Made by a program: the position numbers and the translations under genes. A DNA stretch of 64,000 bases from assembly GCF_900302505.1 (NCBI RefSeq), contig NZ_OMOJ01000003.1, positions 186,001 to 250,000 on the forward strand, written 5' to 3'. Positions 8,902-17,677 of the stretch are shown piece after piece (positions within the stretch are counted from its first letter, which is position 1; each line of letters starts with the position of its first letter). The stretch comes from Pseudoprimorskyibacter insulae (GTDB lineage Bacteria; Pseudomonadota; Alphaproteobacteria; Rhodobacterales; Rhodobacteraceae). Below the pieces are notes generated by a model. That model had not been told where the DNA came from and did not search any database. It was given only the letters and a program-made list of their open reading frames with translations.

Positions 8902-8930
8902 TCAACTGGTATAATGAGTTGACCAGGAGG
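8902..8930 (+). promoter_or_regulatory. Candidate promoter with palindromic operator before the RuBisCO-like operon
   Basis: TCAACT (8902-8907) and AGTTGA (8917-8922) form an inverted repeat with a 9-base spacer. A perfect TATAAT (8910-8915) lies at its centre, and AGGAGG (8925-8930) follows before the ATG at 8935. No convincing -35 box is seen. A repressor on this palindrome would cover the -10 element, which fits the GntR gene immediately upstream. Confidence 0.5.
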
Positions 8931-8934
8931 AGCC

Positions 8935-10179
8935 ATGACCCGCATCGAAGCCGATTACCTGATCGAAACCCCTGTTGACCCCAGCGCCGCCGCCGAGGCG
9001 ATGGCGGGCGAGCAATCCTCTGGCACCTTCGTGCGCCTTCCCGGCGAGACGGAAGAATTGCGCGAACGGTCATCCGCGCGGGTGGAAGGGCTGGTGCAAC
9101 TGCCCAATGCCGATGCGCCCTCTCTGCCCGGCGCGCGGGGCGCTGGCCCCGATGGGATCCGCCGCGCCAAGGTCACGCTATCATGGCCGCTTGAAACCAC
9201 CGGCCCGGACCTGATCAACCTGACGGCCACCGTTGCGGGCAACCTGTTTGAATTGCAGCAGTTTTCCGGCCTTCGCCTCCTGGATATCCGCCTGCCAGAC
9301 GCGTTCAGCCATTACCCCGGCCCCAAGTTCGGCATAGACGGCACACGCAAGTTGTCGGGTGTCGCCACTGGTCCGTTGATCGGCACCATCGTCAAACCCT
9401 CGGTCGGGCTGAGCGCCGAGGACACCGCCGCGCTGGCGGGCACCTTGGCTGCGGCGGGCATCGACTTCATCAAGGATGACGAACTGCAAGCCGACGGCCC
9501 GAACTGCCCGTTCGACACCCGCGTGCGCGCCGTGATGGACGTACTGAAAGCCCATGCCGACAAGACCGGCAAAAAGGTGATGTACGCCTTCAACCTCTCG
9601 GGCGAAGTCGATGACATGCGCCGCCGCCACGATCTGGTGCGCGATCTGGGCGGCACCTGCGTCATGGCCAGCCTCAATTCCGTGGGCCTGGCCGGAATGC
9701 TGGCGCTGGCCCGCCACACCGACCTGCCGATCCACGCCCACCGAAACGGCTGGGGATATCTGTCGCGCCACCCCGCCCTTGGCTGGGACTTCACCGCATG
9801 GTCCAAGATCTGGCGCTTGGCCGGGGCGGACCACATGCACGTCAACGGGCTGCGCAACAAGTTCTCGGAAGCGGACGACAGCGTGATCACCTCGGCCCGT
9901 TCGCTGGGCCAGCCGATGTTCGAGGGCAAACCCTGCATCGCCATGCCTGTGTTTTCGTCGGGCCAATCAGCGGTTCAGCCGCCTGAAACCTACGCCCGCC
10001 TTGGCCATGCCGATTGCATCTATGCGGCAGGCGGCGGGATCATGGCACATCCGCATGGCCCCGCCGCAGGCGTGCAATCGCTGCGCGACGCATGGGACGC
10101 CGCAATCGCGGGCATCCCCGCCCAAACCTATGGCGAAACGCACCCCGCCCTTGCCGCCGCGTTGGAGACCTACGCATGA
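8935..10179 (+). CDS. RuBisCO-like protein, probably 3-oxo-isoapionate-4-phosphate decarboxylase or transcarboxylase/hydrolase (OiaX/OiaT type)
   Basis: A 414-residue large-subunit-like protein of the form IV group. The metal-binding segment is intact: K180 in GIDFIKDDE corresponds to the carbamylated lysine, with the two acidic ligands at 182-183. K154 (IVKPSVGLS) matches the proton-shuttling lysine, but the next active-site lysine is replaced by S156, so ordinary CO2 fixation is unlikely. HAHRNGWG and GGGIMAHP also resemble RLPs. The two genes behind it, a DUF1537 kinase and a 6PGDH-like dehydrogenase, complete the published D-apionate pathway (ApnO, OiaK, OiaX/OiaT), in which the RLP acts on 3-oxo-isoapionate 4-phosphate. 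Which of the two reactions applies cannot be read by eye. Confidence 0.75.
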   Translation: MTRIEADYLIETPVDPSAAAEAMAGEQSSGTFVRLPGETEELRERSSARVEGLVQLPNADAPSLPGARGAGPDGIRRAKVTLSWPLETTGPDLINLTATVAGNLFELQQFSGLRLLDIRLPDAFSHYPGPKFGIDGTRKLSGVATGPLIGTIVKPSVGLSAEDTAALAGTLAAAGIDFIKDDELQADGPNCPFDTRVRAVMDVLKAHADKTGKKVMYAFNLSGEVDDMRRRHDLVRDLGGTCVMASLNSVGLAGMLALARHTDLPIHAHRNGWGYLSRHPALGWDFTAWSKIWRLAGADHMHVNGLRNKFSEADDSVITSARSLGQPMFEGKPCIAMPVFSSGQSAVQPPETYARLGHADCIYAAGGGIMAHPHGPAAGVQSLRDAWDAAIAGIPAQTYGETHPALAAALETYA

Positions 10180-11540
10180 GCCTGCCCGGCGGCCTTTTGA
10201 TCGGCTGGGTCGGCGACGATTTTACCGGCTCTGCCGCCACGATGGAGGCGATGGCCTTCTCTGGCCTGCCTGCCGTGCTGTTCACCGATGTGCCAACGCC
10301 GGACCAGCGTGCGCGCTTCGCGGATGTACGCGGGCTGGGCATTGCCACCACCGCCCGCGCCCACGGCCCCGGCTGGATGGAGGCGCACCTGCCGCAAGCC
10401 TTCCACTACCTGACCACGCAGACCGCGCCGCTGGTGCATTACAAGACCTGCTCAACCCTCGACAGCGCTCCGCATGTCGGCTCGATCGGGCGGGCGATTG
10501 ATGTGGCCCTGTCGGTGGTGCCAAGCGCCTATGTGCCCTTCCTTGTCGCCGCCCCCGTGATGCGCCGTTATCAGGCCTTCGGGCATCTCTTCGCCTCGGC
10601 CCCCGGCGGGGTGTTCCGGCTGGATCGCCATCCGGTGATGGCCCGCCACCCCGTAACCCCGATGGAGGAAGCCGACGTCGCGCGGCATCTGTCGCTGCAA
10701 ACCCTGCTGCCCTGCACCAATCTGGATGTCGAGGCGCTGGACAGCGCCCCCGAAGCCACCCTGCAAGAGCGCGCCCAGAACGGCGGCATCGTCACATTAG
10801 ACGCCATGACCGAGGCGCATATGCGCAAGAACGGCCGCCTGATTTGGGAAGGACGCGCTACTGCCCCCCTCGTCGCGGGTTCGCAAGGCATCGAATACGC
10901 GCTGATCGCCCATTGGCAGGCCCAAGGCCTGATCCCCACGCAAACCCTGAGCCAAGGCGCAGGCGCAGTGGATCGGATCGTTGCCGTTTCTGGTTCTGTC
11001 TCGCCCATCACCGCGCGCCAGATCGCTTGGGCCGAGGGCAACGGCTTTGCCGTTATCCCGCTTGATGTCGCCGCAATGCTAGGCGGCGATGTCACCGCCG
11101 AGGCCGCCACCACCAAAACCGCCCGCGCCGCCCTAGACGCAGCCCAAGACGCGCTGATCGTCACCGCGCGGGGCCCCGATGACCCGGCCGTCGCGCAGGT
11201 GCGCGCCGCCATCAAGGCCAGCGGCATGACTGGCGAACAAGCCAACACCCAGATCGGCGCCGCGCTCGGGCGCATCCTGAAACGCGTGCTGACGGAAACC
11301 GGCCTCACCCGCGCCATCGTGTCGGGTGGCGACACCTCGGGCGCGGTCACGCGGCAACTGGGCCTTTACGCCTTTACCGCTCTGGCCCCCACCACCCCCG
11401 GCGCGGGCCTGCTCACGGGCTACTCAAACGATGCCCGTTTTGACGGTCTGCAAATCGCGCTGAAAGGCGGGCAGATGGGCAGCGACGACTATTTCGGATG
11501 GATCAAACGCGGCGGTGGCGCCGCAGGAGGAAAACAATGA
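10176..11540 (+). CDS. oiaK: DUF1537 four-carbon acid sugar kinase, probably 3-oxo-isoapionate kinase
   Basis: A 454-residue kinase of the two-domain DUF1537 family. The substrate-binding motif GWVGDDFTGSAATMEAM is at the N-terminus and the nucleotide-binding SGGDTSGAVTRQLG is near residue 385. Such enzymes phosphorylate oxidised sugar acids; between an RLP and a 6PGDH-like enzyme the expected substrate is 3-oxo-isoapionate. The ATG at 10176 overlaps the RLP stop (ATGA), and the gene's own stop overlaps the next start, so the three genes form one coupled unit. A distant paralog of the OtnK group lies at 22040-23311. An oxo-tetronate substrate is the main alternative. Confidence 0.72.
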   Translation: MSLPGGLLIGWVGDDFTGSAATMEAMAFSGLPAVLFTDVPTPDQRARFADVRGLGIATTARAHGPGWMEAHLPQAFHYLTTQTAPLVHYKTCSTLDSAPHVGSIGRAIDVALSVVPSAYVPFLVAAPVMRRYQAFGHLFASAPGGVFRLDRHPVMARHPVTPMEEADVARHLSLQTLLPCTNLDVEALDSAPEATLQERAQNGGIVTLDAMTEAHMRKNGRLIWEGRATAPLVAGSQGIEYALIAHWQAQGLIPTQTLSQGAGAVDRIVAVSGSVSPITARQIAWAEGNGFAVIPLDVAAMLGGDVTAEAATTKTARAALDAAQDALIVTARGPDDPAVAQVRAAIKASGMTGEQANTQIGAALGRILKRVLTETGLTRAIVSGGDTSGAVTRQLGLYAFTALAPTTPGAGLLTGYSNDARFDGLQIALKGGQMGSDDYFGWIKRGGGAAGGKQ

Positions 11541-12373
11541 CCAAGATTGCCCTGCTGGGTGCCGGTGGAAAGATGGGCGTGCGCCTGTCCAAGAACCTTG
11601 CCAAAACCAATTACGATGTGGACCACGTCGAGATTTCGGAAGAAGGCCGGGCGCGCCTTATGGCCGAGGTTGGCGTAGACGCCGTCGATCAAGCCGTCGC
11701 TCTGGCGGGCGCTGACGTCATCGTCATGGCCGTGCCCGACCGCCTGATCGGCAAGATCGCCCATAGCTTCATCGATCAGGTCAAACCCGGCGCGCGGATC
11801 ATCGTGCTCGACGCCGCAGCCCCCTATGCGGGCGAAATGCCCGTGCGCGAGGATGTCAGCTATTTCTGCACCCATCCCTGCCACCCGCATATCTTCGACC
11901 CAACCCCAAATGAGGCCGTGCAGCGCGACTATTTCGGCGGCATCGACGCCCCCCAAGGCATCGTCTGCGCCCTGTTCCAAGGCCCCGAGGAAGATTACGC
12001 GATCTGCGAGGACGTGGCCAAAGCCATCTACGCCCCGGTCGCGCGCTCGCATAAATGCACGCTGGAAAACATTGCCGTGCTGGAACCCGCCCTGTCGGAA
12101 ACCGTCGCCGCCACCTTCTGCCTTGCCCTGCGCGAAGCAACCGACCGCGCCGTCTCGATGGGCATCCCCGAGGCCGCGGCCCATGATTTCGTGCTCGGCC
12201 ACCTGAAAATCGAACTGGCCATCGCATTTGGCATCTTCCCCGAAGGCAAATTCTCGGACGGCGCGCTTCTGGCCATCGACAAGGCCAAATCGGTGATCTT
12301 CAAAGAAACCTGGCTCGACGACGTGTTCAACCTCGACGCCGTGAAACAGTCGGTCAAAGACATCTGCGCCTGA
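11537..12373 (+). CDS. apnO: 6PGDH-like NAD-binding oxidoreductase, probably D-apionate oxidoisomerase
   Basis: A 278-residue dehydrogenase with a Rossmann N-terminus (ALLGAGGKMGVRL, residues 5-17) and a helical C-terminal half with a conserved HPCHPHIF segment. It overlaps the kinase stop by ATGA and has GGAGG before its ATG. In published apionate pathways ApnO oxidises and isomerises D-apionate to 3-oxo-isoapionate, the substrate of the kinase; size and operon partners agree. If the assignment is right, the operon lacks only a lactonase and an apiose dehydrogenase, so the cell would take up apionate itself or have those genes elsewhere. Confidence 0.7.
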   Translation: MTKIALLGAGGKMGVRLSKNLAKTNYDVDHVEISEEGRARLMAEVGVDAVDQAVALAGADVIVMAVPDRLIGKIAHSFIDQVKPGARIIVLDAAAPYAGEMPVREDVSYFCTHPCHPHIFDPTPNEAVQRDYFGGIDAPQGIVCALFQGPEEDYAICEDVAKAIYAPVARSHKCTLENIAVLEPALSETVAATFCLALREATDRAVSMGIPEAAAHDFVLGHLKIELAIAFGIFPEGKFSDGALLAIDKAKSVIFKETWLDDVFNLDAVKQSVKDICA

Positions 12374-12428
12374 TCTAGGTGCACCCGCCCCCTGTCATTT
12401 TCTGACCGAAAATATCCCGGGGGGTCCA

Positions 12429-12445
12429 GGGGGGCAGCGCCCCCC
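12429..12445. repeat. GC-rich hairpin element
   Basis: GGGGGGC (12429-12435) and GCCCCCC (12439-12445) form a perfect 7-bp stem with a 3-base loop, behind AAAATATCCCGGGGGG. Elements of this wording are frequent downstream of genes in Rhodobacteraceae, as I recall. Here it stands just before a standard terminator. Confidence 0.55.
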
Positions 12446-12449
12446 GAAA

Positions 12450-12479
12450 GGCTCGGGGCCGCAAGGCCTCGGGCCTTTT
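12450..12479 (+). terminator. Rho-independent terminator after the apionate operon
   Basis: An 11-bp stem with two GU pairs (12450-12460 with 12465-12475) closes on a GCAA tetraloop and runs into TTTT. It ends the three-gene RLP operon. Confidence 0.8.
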
Positions 12480-12563
12480 CATATCTCCGCCTGTTACAGC
12501 GCTGTCACATAACTGCGCCACATCCTGCAATCACTACAGCGACCGGATCTCAACAAAACCCAA

Positions 12564-13160
12564 ATGGACAAGCAAACCCACGCCTTTTACGCCTCAACCG
12601 CACAAACCTATGTCGCGAGCGGAGCCAATGGCACCAGTCGCCATCTTCTTGGATTTCTGGCCCGCCTGCCCGCCGGGGCCCGTATTCTGGAGCTCGGTTG
12701 CGGTGGTGGCCGCGATGCCGAGGCGATGCTTACCGCCGGGTTTGACGTTGATGCGACCGACGGCACACAAGAAGTCGCCGCACAGGCCGAAACGCGCCTT
12801 GCCCGCCCCGTGCGCGTCATGCGGTTTGATCAACTAGACGCAGTGCGGGCCTACGACGCGGTCTTCGCCAATGCCTCGCTGCTGCATGTGCCGCGCCCCG
12901 ATCTGCCCGATGTCCTGACCCTCGTGTATCGTGCCTTGCGCCCCGGAGGTCTGTTTTTTGCAAGCTACAAATCCGGCGGCGTCGAAGGGCGCGACGCACA
13001 AGCTCGGTACTACAATTACCTTGATCGCCCGGCGTTTGAAGCCGCTTATGCGCAGGCCGGGGATTGGCGCGCGCTCGATATCATCGAATATATCGGAGGG
13101 GGTTTTGGCGGCACGACAGGGCCATGGATCGCCGGTACATATCAAAAGCCGAGGGCCTAA
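12564..13160 (+). CDS. Class I SAM-dependent methyltransferase, substrate unknown
   Basis: A 198-residue Rossmann-fold methyltransferase. Motif I (ILELGCGGGRDAEAM, about residues 40-54) binds the methionine part of SAM, an acidic DATDGT follows at the end of the second strand, and a post-motif with LRPGGLFFASYK is visible. It stands alone between two terminators, so the context gives no substrate. The ribosome binding site before the ATG is poor. Proteins of this size and layout are often annotated as UbiE- or tellurite-resistance-like methyltransferases; I would not go further. Confidence 0.7.
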   Translation: MDKQTHAFYASTAQTYVASGANGTSRHLLGFLARLPAGARILELGCGGGRDAEAMLTAGFDVDATDGTQEVAAQAETRLARPVRVMRFDQLDAVRAYDAVFANASLLHVPRPDLPDVLTLVYRALRPGGLFFASYKSGGVEGRDAQARYYNYLDRPAFEAAYAQAGDWRALDIIEYIGGGFGGTTGPWIAGTYQKPRA

Positions 13161-13164
13161 AACA

Positions 13165-13194
13165 AAAAGGCCCCGGCTTTCGCAGGGGCCTTTT
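13165..13194. terminator. Bidirectional terminator between the methyltransferase and icd
   Basis: AAAAGGCCCC (13165-13174) and GGGGCCTTTT (13185-13194) are perfectly complementary, with a 10-base loop. Each strand shows a T-run after the stem, so it serves both convergent genes. Confidence 0.85.
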
Positions 13195-13213
13195 CTAAGT
13201 CAGATCAAGTGGT

Positions 13214-15436
13214 TCAGCCGATGATCGCGTTCAGCGTGGCGCTCGGGCGCATCACGGCTGCGGTCTTGGCCGGATCGGTGTGGAAGTAACCACCGATGTC
13301 CACCTTGTTGCCTGCGCCAGCGGCCAGTTCGGCCAGAATGGCGGCTTCGCCTTCGGCCAGAGCCTTGGCGATAGGGGCAAAATGCGCGGCCAGATCGGCG
13401 TCGTCACCCTGCGCGGCCAGAGCCTCGGCCCAGTAACGGGCGAACCAGTAGTGGCTGGCGCGGTTATCCGGCTCACCCACTTTGCGGCCCGGGCTGCGGT
13501 TGTCGTCAAGGATGCCTTGCGTTGCGGCTTCGGCCGCGCGGCCCAGGACGCCCGCTTTGGCATTGCCCTTGGCATCGGCGAGGAAGTTCAGCGACTCGCC
13601 CAGAGCGCAGAATTCACCCATCGAGTCCCAACGAAGGTGGTTCTCATCGACCAACTGTTCGACGTGCTTGGGGGCCGAGCCGCCAGCACCGGTTTCGAAC
13701 ATGCCGCCGCCGTTCATCAGGCCAACAATCGACAGCATCTTGGCCGAGGTGCCCAGTTCCAGGATCGGGAACAGGTCGGTCAGGTAGTCGCGCAGAACGT
13801 TGCCGGTGATGGCGATCGAGTTCTCACCTGCGGTGATGGTTTCCAGCGAAGCGCGGGTGGCTTCACGGGGCGCCATGATCTCGAATTTGTCCGCAACACC
13901 AGCCGCTTCCAGAGCGGGTTTCACATAGGCGATCAGCTGTGCATCGTGGGCGCGGTTTGCGTCCAGCCAGAAGATCGAGCGATAGCCGGTCAGGCGCTGA
14001 CGGTCGATCGACAGCTGGATCCAGTTCTCGATCGGGGCCTTCTTCACGGTGCAAGCGCGCCAGATGTCGCCTGCCTCAACCTCATGGCTGTGCAGGGTTT
14101 CGCCGTTGGCCAGAACCACGCGGATGATGCCATCTGCGGGGGCCTCAAACGTGGTCGGGTGCGAGCCGTATTCTTCGGCCTTCTGGGCCATCAGACCGAT
14201 GTTCTGAACGGTGCCAGCAGTGGCCGGGTTCAGAGCGCCATTGGCTTTGAAGAAGTTGACCGACTCGTCATAGACCGGCGCATAGCAGTTGTCGGGGATG
14301 ACGCAGTTGGTGTCGCCCTCGTTGCCATCCGGGCCCCAGCCCTTGCCGCCTGCGCGGATCAGAGCGGGCATGGATGCGTCGATGATCACATCCGACGGCA
14401 CGTGCAGGTTGGTGATGCCTTTGTCCGAGTTCACCATATACATGGCCGGACGCTCGGCGGTCAGGGCGGCGATATCGGCGTTGATCTCGGCGGCGTTGTC
14501 CAGCTCGTTGATGCGGGCCAGAACGGCACCCATGCCCGAGTTCGGGTTCACACCGGCAGCGGCCAGTTGATCGCCGTACTTGTCAAAGATCGGGGCCAGC
14601 CATGCCTTAACGGCGTGGCCAAAGATGATCGGGTCCGAGACCTTCATCATCGTGGCTTTCATGTGCAGCGAGAACAGAATGCCGTCTTTCTTGGTGTTCT
14701 CGATCTCTTCGGCCAGGAAAGACGACAGCGCCTTAGCCGACATGAAGGTCGCGTCAACGACTTCGCCTTCGATCAGCTTCCAGCCGTCTTTGAGAACCGA
14801 AACAGCGCCGTCTTTGCCGACGAATTCGATCTTGGCGGCGCCTGCTTGCGCGGCGTTCAGCGTGGCCGACACTTCGTTGGCGTAGAAGTCATTGCCGGAC
14901 ATCGACGACACGTGCGTCTTGCTGTCCGAGGCCCATTTGCCCATGCGGTGCGGGTTCTTCTGGGCGAAGTTCTTCACGGCACGTGCGGCGCGGCGGTCGC
15001 TGTTGCCTTCGCGCAGAACCGGGTTCACGGCCGAGCCCTTGATCGCGTCGAAACGGGCGCGGATCGCCTTTTCTTCGTCGGTCTGCGGGTCTTCGGGGTA
15101 GTTCGGGATGTCATAGCCCTGCGCCTGCAGTTCTTTGACGGCGGCGCTCAGCTGCGGCACCGATGCCGAAATGTTCGGCAGCTTGATGACGTTGGCTTCG
15201 GGGGTTTTCACCAGCTCGCCCAGTTCGGCCAGATCGTCCGAGATTTTCTGCGCATCGGTCAGCTTTTCGGGGAAGGTCGCCAGAATGCGGCCCGCCAGCG
15301 AAATGTCCTTGATGCCGACGGTCACGCCAGCGGCGGAGGCAAAGGACCGGATGATGGGCAGGAACGAGGCCGAGGCCAGCTCGGGCGCTTCGTCTACCTT
15401 GGTATACAATAGATCTGGCTTCGATGTATCGCTCAT
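13214..15436 (-). CDS. icd: Monomeric NADP-dependent isocitrate dehydrogenase
   Basis: A 740-residue protein matching the large monomeric isocitrate dehydrogenase type in length and wording: [12 protein letters not shown] near the N-terminus, [16 protein letters not shown] around residue 133, and [26 protein letters not shown] in the C-terminal half. It catalyses the oxidative decarboxylation of isocitrate to 2-oxoglutarate in the TCA cycle. The gene is single, ends at a bidirectional terminator, and codon use looks typical of a well-expressed gene (long runs of preferred C/G-ending codons). Nothing about it is odd; this monomeric type is common in alphaproteobacteria. Confidence 0.95.
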   Translation of the reverse strand: MSDTSKPDLLYTKVDEAPELASASFLPIIRSFASAAGVTVGIKDISLAGRILATFPEKLTDAQKISDDLAELGELVKTPEANVIKLPNISASVPQLSAAVKELQAQGYDIPNYPEDPQTDEEKAIRARFDAIKGSAVNPVLREGNSDRRAARAVKNFAQKNPHRMGKWASDSKTHVSSMSGNDFYANEVSATLNAAQAGAAKIEFVGKDGAVSVLKDGWKLIEGEVVDATFMSAKALSSFLAEEIENTKKDGILFSLHMKATMMKVSDPIIFGHAVKAWLAPIFDKYGDQLAAAGVNPNSGMGAVLARINELDNAAEINADIAALTAERPAMYMVNSDKGITNLHVPSDVIIDASMPALIRAGGKGWGPDGNEGDTNCVIPDNCYAPVYDESVNFFKANGALNPATAGTVQNIGLMAQKAEEYGSHPTTFEAPADGIIRVVLANGETLHSHEVEAGDIWRACTVKKAPIENWIQLSIDRQRLTGYRSIFWLDANRAHDAQLIAYVKPALEAAGVADKFEIMAPREATRASLETITAGENSIAITGNVLRDYLTDLFPILELGTSAKMLSIVGLMNGGGMFETGAGGSAPKHVEQLVDENHLRWDSMGEFCALGESLNFLADAKGNAKAGVLGRAAEAATQGILDDNRSPGRKVGEPDNRASHYWFARYWAEALAAQGDDADLAAHFAPIAKALAEGEAAILAELAAGAGNKVDIGGYFHTDPAKTAAVMRPSATLNAIIG

Positions 15437-15885
15437 GATTTTCTACCTTTTCGCATGGCTCAGGCTGTAAAACACATCGGTCGCGCGGCAGGCCGCAGGT
15501 TTGGTTCGACCGCGCGCCCGGACAAGACTCGGGCAGGCGCACGACCACGGTTTCGCGGCTGCTTATGTCAGAAGCGTTTGAATTTCGAAAGACCTTCAAT
15601 CTCCGCAAAGGCCGGTTTTCGCCGGGGCGCGACCATTCGCCTTTGTTTGCAGCAATCGCGCGAATAATTGTCATGCGCAAACAGTCGCTGCGCCGCCGCA
15701 AACACGGGGTGAGTCGCGCCAAGTGCCAAAGAATACGGCAGATGCCTGTCCGCAATCCCAGACAAACAAAACGAAACCCTGTTTCGTTCCCAAGAGGCGT
15801 TGCATTTCGGGCATTTAGGCGAAAAAATTAAACAAATTCGCGGCCTTTGCGGGCCTCCTGACAGATTAAAAGACGAGCGGACAAA
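15437..15885. other. Divergent intergenic region between icd and the glucosylglycerate phosphorylase
   Basis: This 449-base stretch holds the upstream regions of both genes and no convincing gene; the short open frames here lack ribosome binding sites and protein-like composition. The one clear structure is the inverted repeat at 15770-15788. A short AT-rich tract (GAAAAAATTAAACAAATT, about 15820-15837) could contribute to the phosphorylase promoter. Confidence 0.6.
15770..15788. promoter_or_regulatory. Palindromic candidate operator upstream of the phosphorylase
   Basis: AACGAAAC (15770-15777), CCT, GTTTCGTT (15781-15788) is a perfect 8-bp inverted repeat, 97 bases before the phosphorylase start. 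Its size suits a LacI-, TetR- or MarR-type dimer. No regulator gene is adjacent, so the binding protein is unknown. Confidence 0.45.
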
Positions 15886-17634
15886 ATGCAAAAATCACCC
15901 CCACAGTTGAAATCCCGCATCCGCGACCTTCTGGACGGTGTCTATAAAGGCAATGACAATGCCGCGCTGGCCGAACAGGTGATTGCCGCCTTCTGGCCGG
16001 AAGAAGACAACCAGCCCCGCCGCCGCCCGCGCCGCCCCGGCAACACGCTTTGGACCCAAGGCGACGCGGTTCTGATCACCTACGGCGACTCAATTCTAGA
16101 TGGCATTCACAAGCCGCTGGATTTGCTGCGGGACTTTTTGCTCAACCATATGTCGGGCGCGGTGAATGGCGTGCATATCTTGCCGTTCTTTCCCTTCACG
16201 TCGGACGATGGATTTGCCGTCACCGATTTTCGCAAGGTGAACCCGAGCCTTGGCGACTGGCCGGATGTGACGCGGATCGGGGAACGTTTCTATCTGATGT
16301 CGGATCTGGTGCTGAACCACGTGTCCAGTCAGGGGACTTGGTTCAACGCCTATCGGCAGGGCAAAGAGCCTTTTGACAAGTTCTTCTTCGAAGCCTCGCC
16401 CGAAGACGATCTGTCGATGGTCGTCCGCCCGCGCACCACGCCGCTGCTGCAAGAGGTGGATACCGTCAACGGCAAGAAACACGTCTGGTGCACCTTCAGT
16501 CATGACCAGATCGACCTGAATTTTGCCAACCCCGAGGTGCTGCTAGAGATCATCCGCATCATCCGCCTGCATGTCGATAAGGGCGTTCGGATCGTGCGCT
16601 TGGATGCGGTGGCCTTCCTGTGGAAAGAGGTCGGCACCCCGTCGATCCACCTGCCCCAGACACACCGGGTGATCAAACTGCTGCGCCTGCTGTGCGACTT
16701 TGCCGCCGAACCGGTGGTTCTGTTGACCGAAACCAACGTGCCCAAGGCCGAAAACCTAAGCTATTTCGGCCAATGCAATGAGGCGCATTCGATCTACAAC
16801 TTCCCGCTGCCGCCCTTGGTGCTTTATGCGCTGCTGTCCGGCTCGGCCCGGTATCTGAGCGGCTGGTCCCGCGCCATGCCGCCCGCGCCGATGGGCTGCG
16901 CCTATCTGAACTTCACCGCCAGCCATGACGGCATCGGGATGCGCCCCGCCGAAGGTCTGCTGCCCCAGCCCGAGATTGACCGCATGATCGACACCGTCAA
17001 GCAAAGCGGCGGCGTCGTGTCCATGCGTACCCTGCCCGATGGCCGCCAATCGGTCTATGAGCTGAACAGCGCCTATTTCTCGGCCATGGCGCGGACGTTT
17101 GAAGGCGAAGACGATCACCAGATCGCGCGCTTTGTCTGCTCGCAGACCATTGTCATGTCGCTAGAGGGCATCCCGGCCTTCTACATCCATTCCATGCTGG
17201 CCACCCCCAACGATCTGGAGGGGGTCGAGCGGCGTCAGATGAACCGGGCCATCAACCGTCACCGCTGGGATTACCCGACGCTGCGGGCGAAACTGGCCGA
17301 CCCGGATTCCAATCAGGCCCGCGTTTTGGGTGCCATGACGGAACGGCTGCGCCTGCGGTCGCGTCAGCCTGCGTTCCATCCCAATGCCACGCAGTTCACC
17401 CTGTCGATGGATGAACGTATTTTCGGCGTCTGGCGTCAGTCACTGGACCGCACGCAATCCATCTTTGCGCTGCACAATGTCAGCAATGACACCGTGACCG
17501 TGCCCTGTTCGGCACTGAACCTGATCGAGGATGAAAGCTGGGTGGATCTGTTGTCGGGCGAAAAGATCGACCCGCATGGCGAAACGATCGAAGTCGGCCC
17601 CTATCAGTGCCGCTGGATCACCAATCTGCACTAA
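15886..17634 (+). CDS. GH13 subfamily 18 glycoside phosphorylase, probably glucosylglycerate phosphorylase
   Basis: A 582-residue alpha-amylase-family enzyme of the sucrose-phosphorylase subgroup. The predicted nucleophile is D240 (VRLDAVAFLWKE), the acid/base E282 (LLTETNVP), and the third conserved acid sits in FTASHDGIGMRP. GTPSIHLPQTH after the nucleophile matches the glucosylglycerate/YcjM-type phosphorylases rather than true sucrose phosphorylases. It would split 2-O-alpha-glucosylglycerate with phosphate into glucose 1-phosphate and glycerate. The convergent neighbours are the biosynthetic genes of the same solute (gpgS and its phosphatase), which strongly supports the choice. Sucrose or glucosylglycerol as substrate remain possible. 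Confidence 0.8.
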   Translation: MQKSPPQLKSRIRDLLDGVYKGNDNAALAEQVIAAFWPEEDNQPRRRPRRPGNTLWTQGDAVLITYGDSILDGIHKPLDLLRDFLLNHMSGAVNGVHILPFFPFTSDDGFAVTDFRKVNPSLGDWPDVTRIGERFYLMSDLVLNHVSSQGTWFNAYRQGKEPFDKFFFEASPEDDLSMVVRPRTTPLLQEVDTVNGKKHVWCTFSHDQIDLNFANPEVLLEIIRIIRLHVDKGVRIVRLDAVAFLWKEVGTPSIHLPQTHRVIKLLRLLCDFAAEPVVLLTETNVPKAENLSYFGQCNEAHSIYNFPLPPLVLYALLSGSARYLSGWSRAMPPAPMGCAYLNFTASHDGIGMRPAEGLLPQPEIDRMIDTVKQSGGVVSMRTLPDGRQSVYELNSAYFSAMARTFEGEDDHQIARFVCSQTIVMSLEGIPAFYIHSMLATPNDLEGVERRQMNRAINRHRWDYPTLRAKLADPDSNQARVLGAMTERLRLRSRQPAFHPNATQFTLSMDERIFGVWRQSLDRTQSIFALHNVSNDTVTVPCSALNLIEDESWVDLLSGEKIDPHGETIEVGPYQCRWITNLH

Positions 17635-17639
17635 GAAAC

Positions 17640-17669
17640 GGTTGCGGGGCGATCTATGGCCCCGCAACC
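17640..17669. terminator. Bidirectional hairpin between the phosphorylase and gpgS
   Basis: GGTTGCGGGGC (17640-17650) and GCCCCGCAACC (17659-17669) form a perfect 11-bp stem with an 8-base loop between two convergent genes. The T-run is short, so termination efficiency is uncertain. Confidence 0.75.
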
Positions 17670-17677
17670 TTCGCACG

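Noticed and set aside
10014-10175. An N-terminal extension of the DUF1537 kinase
   Set aside because: It lies within the RLP gene in another frame, is rich in Arg and Pro, and the family N-terminus begins at 10176 with an ATGA overlap.
8935-10179. A true RuBisCO large subunit (carbon fixation)
   Set aside because: The second active-site lysine is replaced by serine, no small subunit or phosphoribulokinase is nearby, and the operon partners are sugar-acid enzymes.
13280-15412. A 710-codon open frame on the plus strand opposite icd
   Set aside because: It is a mirror frame of a highly expressed GC-rich gene: composition is rich in Arg, His, Gly and Gln, with no ribosome binding site or recognisable motif, while the opposite frame is an unmistakable isocitrate dehydrogenase.
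15568-15891. A 107-codon minus-strand gene between icd and the phosphorylase
   Set aside because: No ribosome binding site, odd composition, and it would overlap the phosphorylase start; the stretch reads as divergent control DNA.
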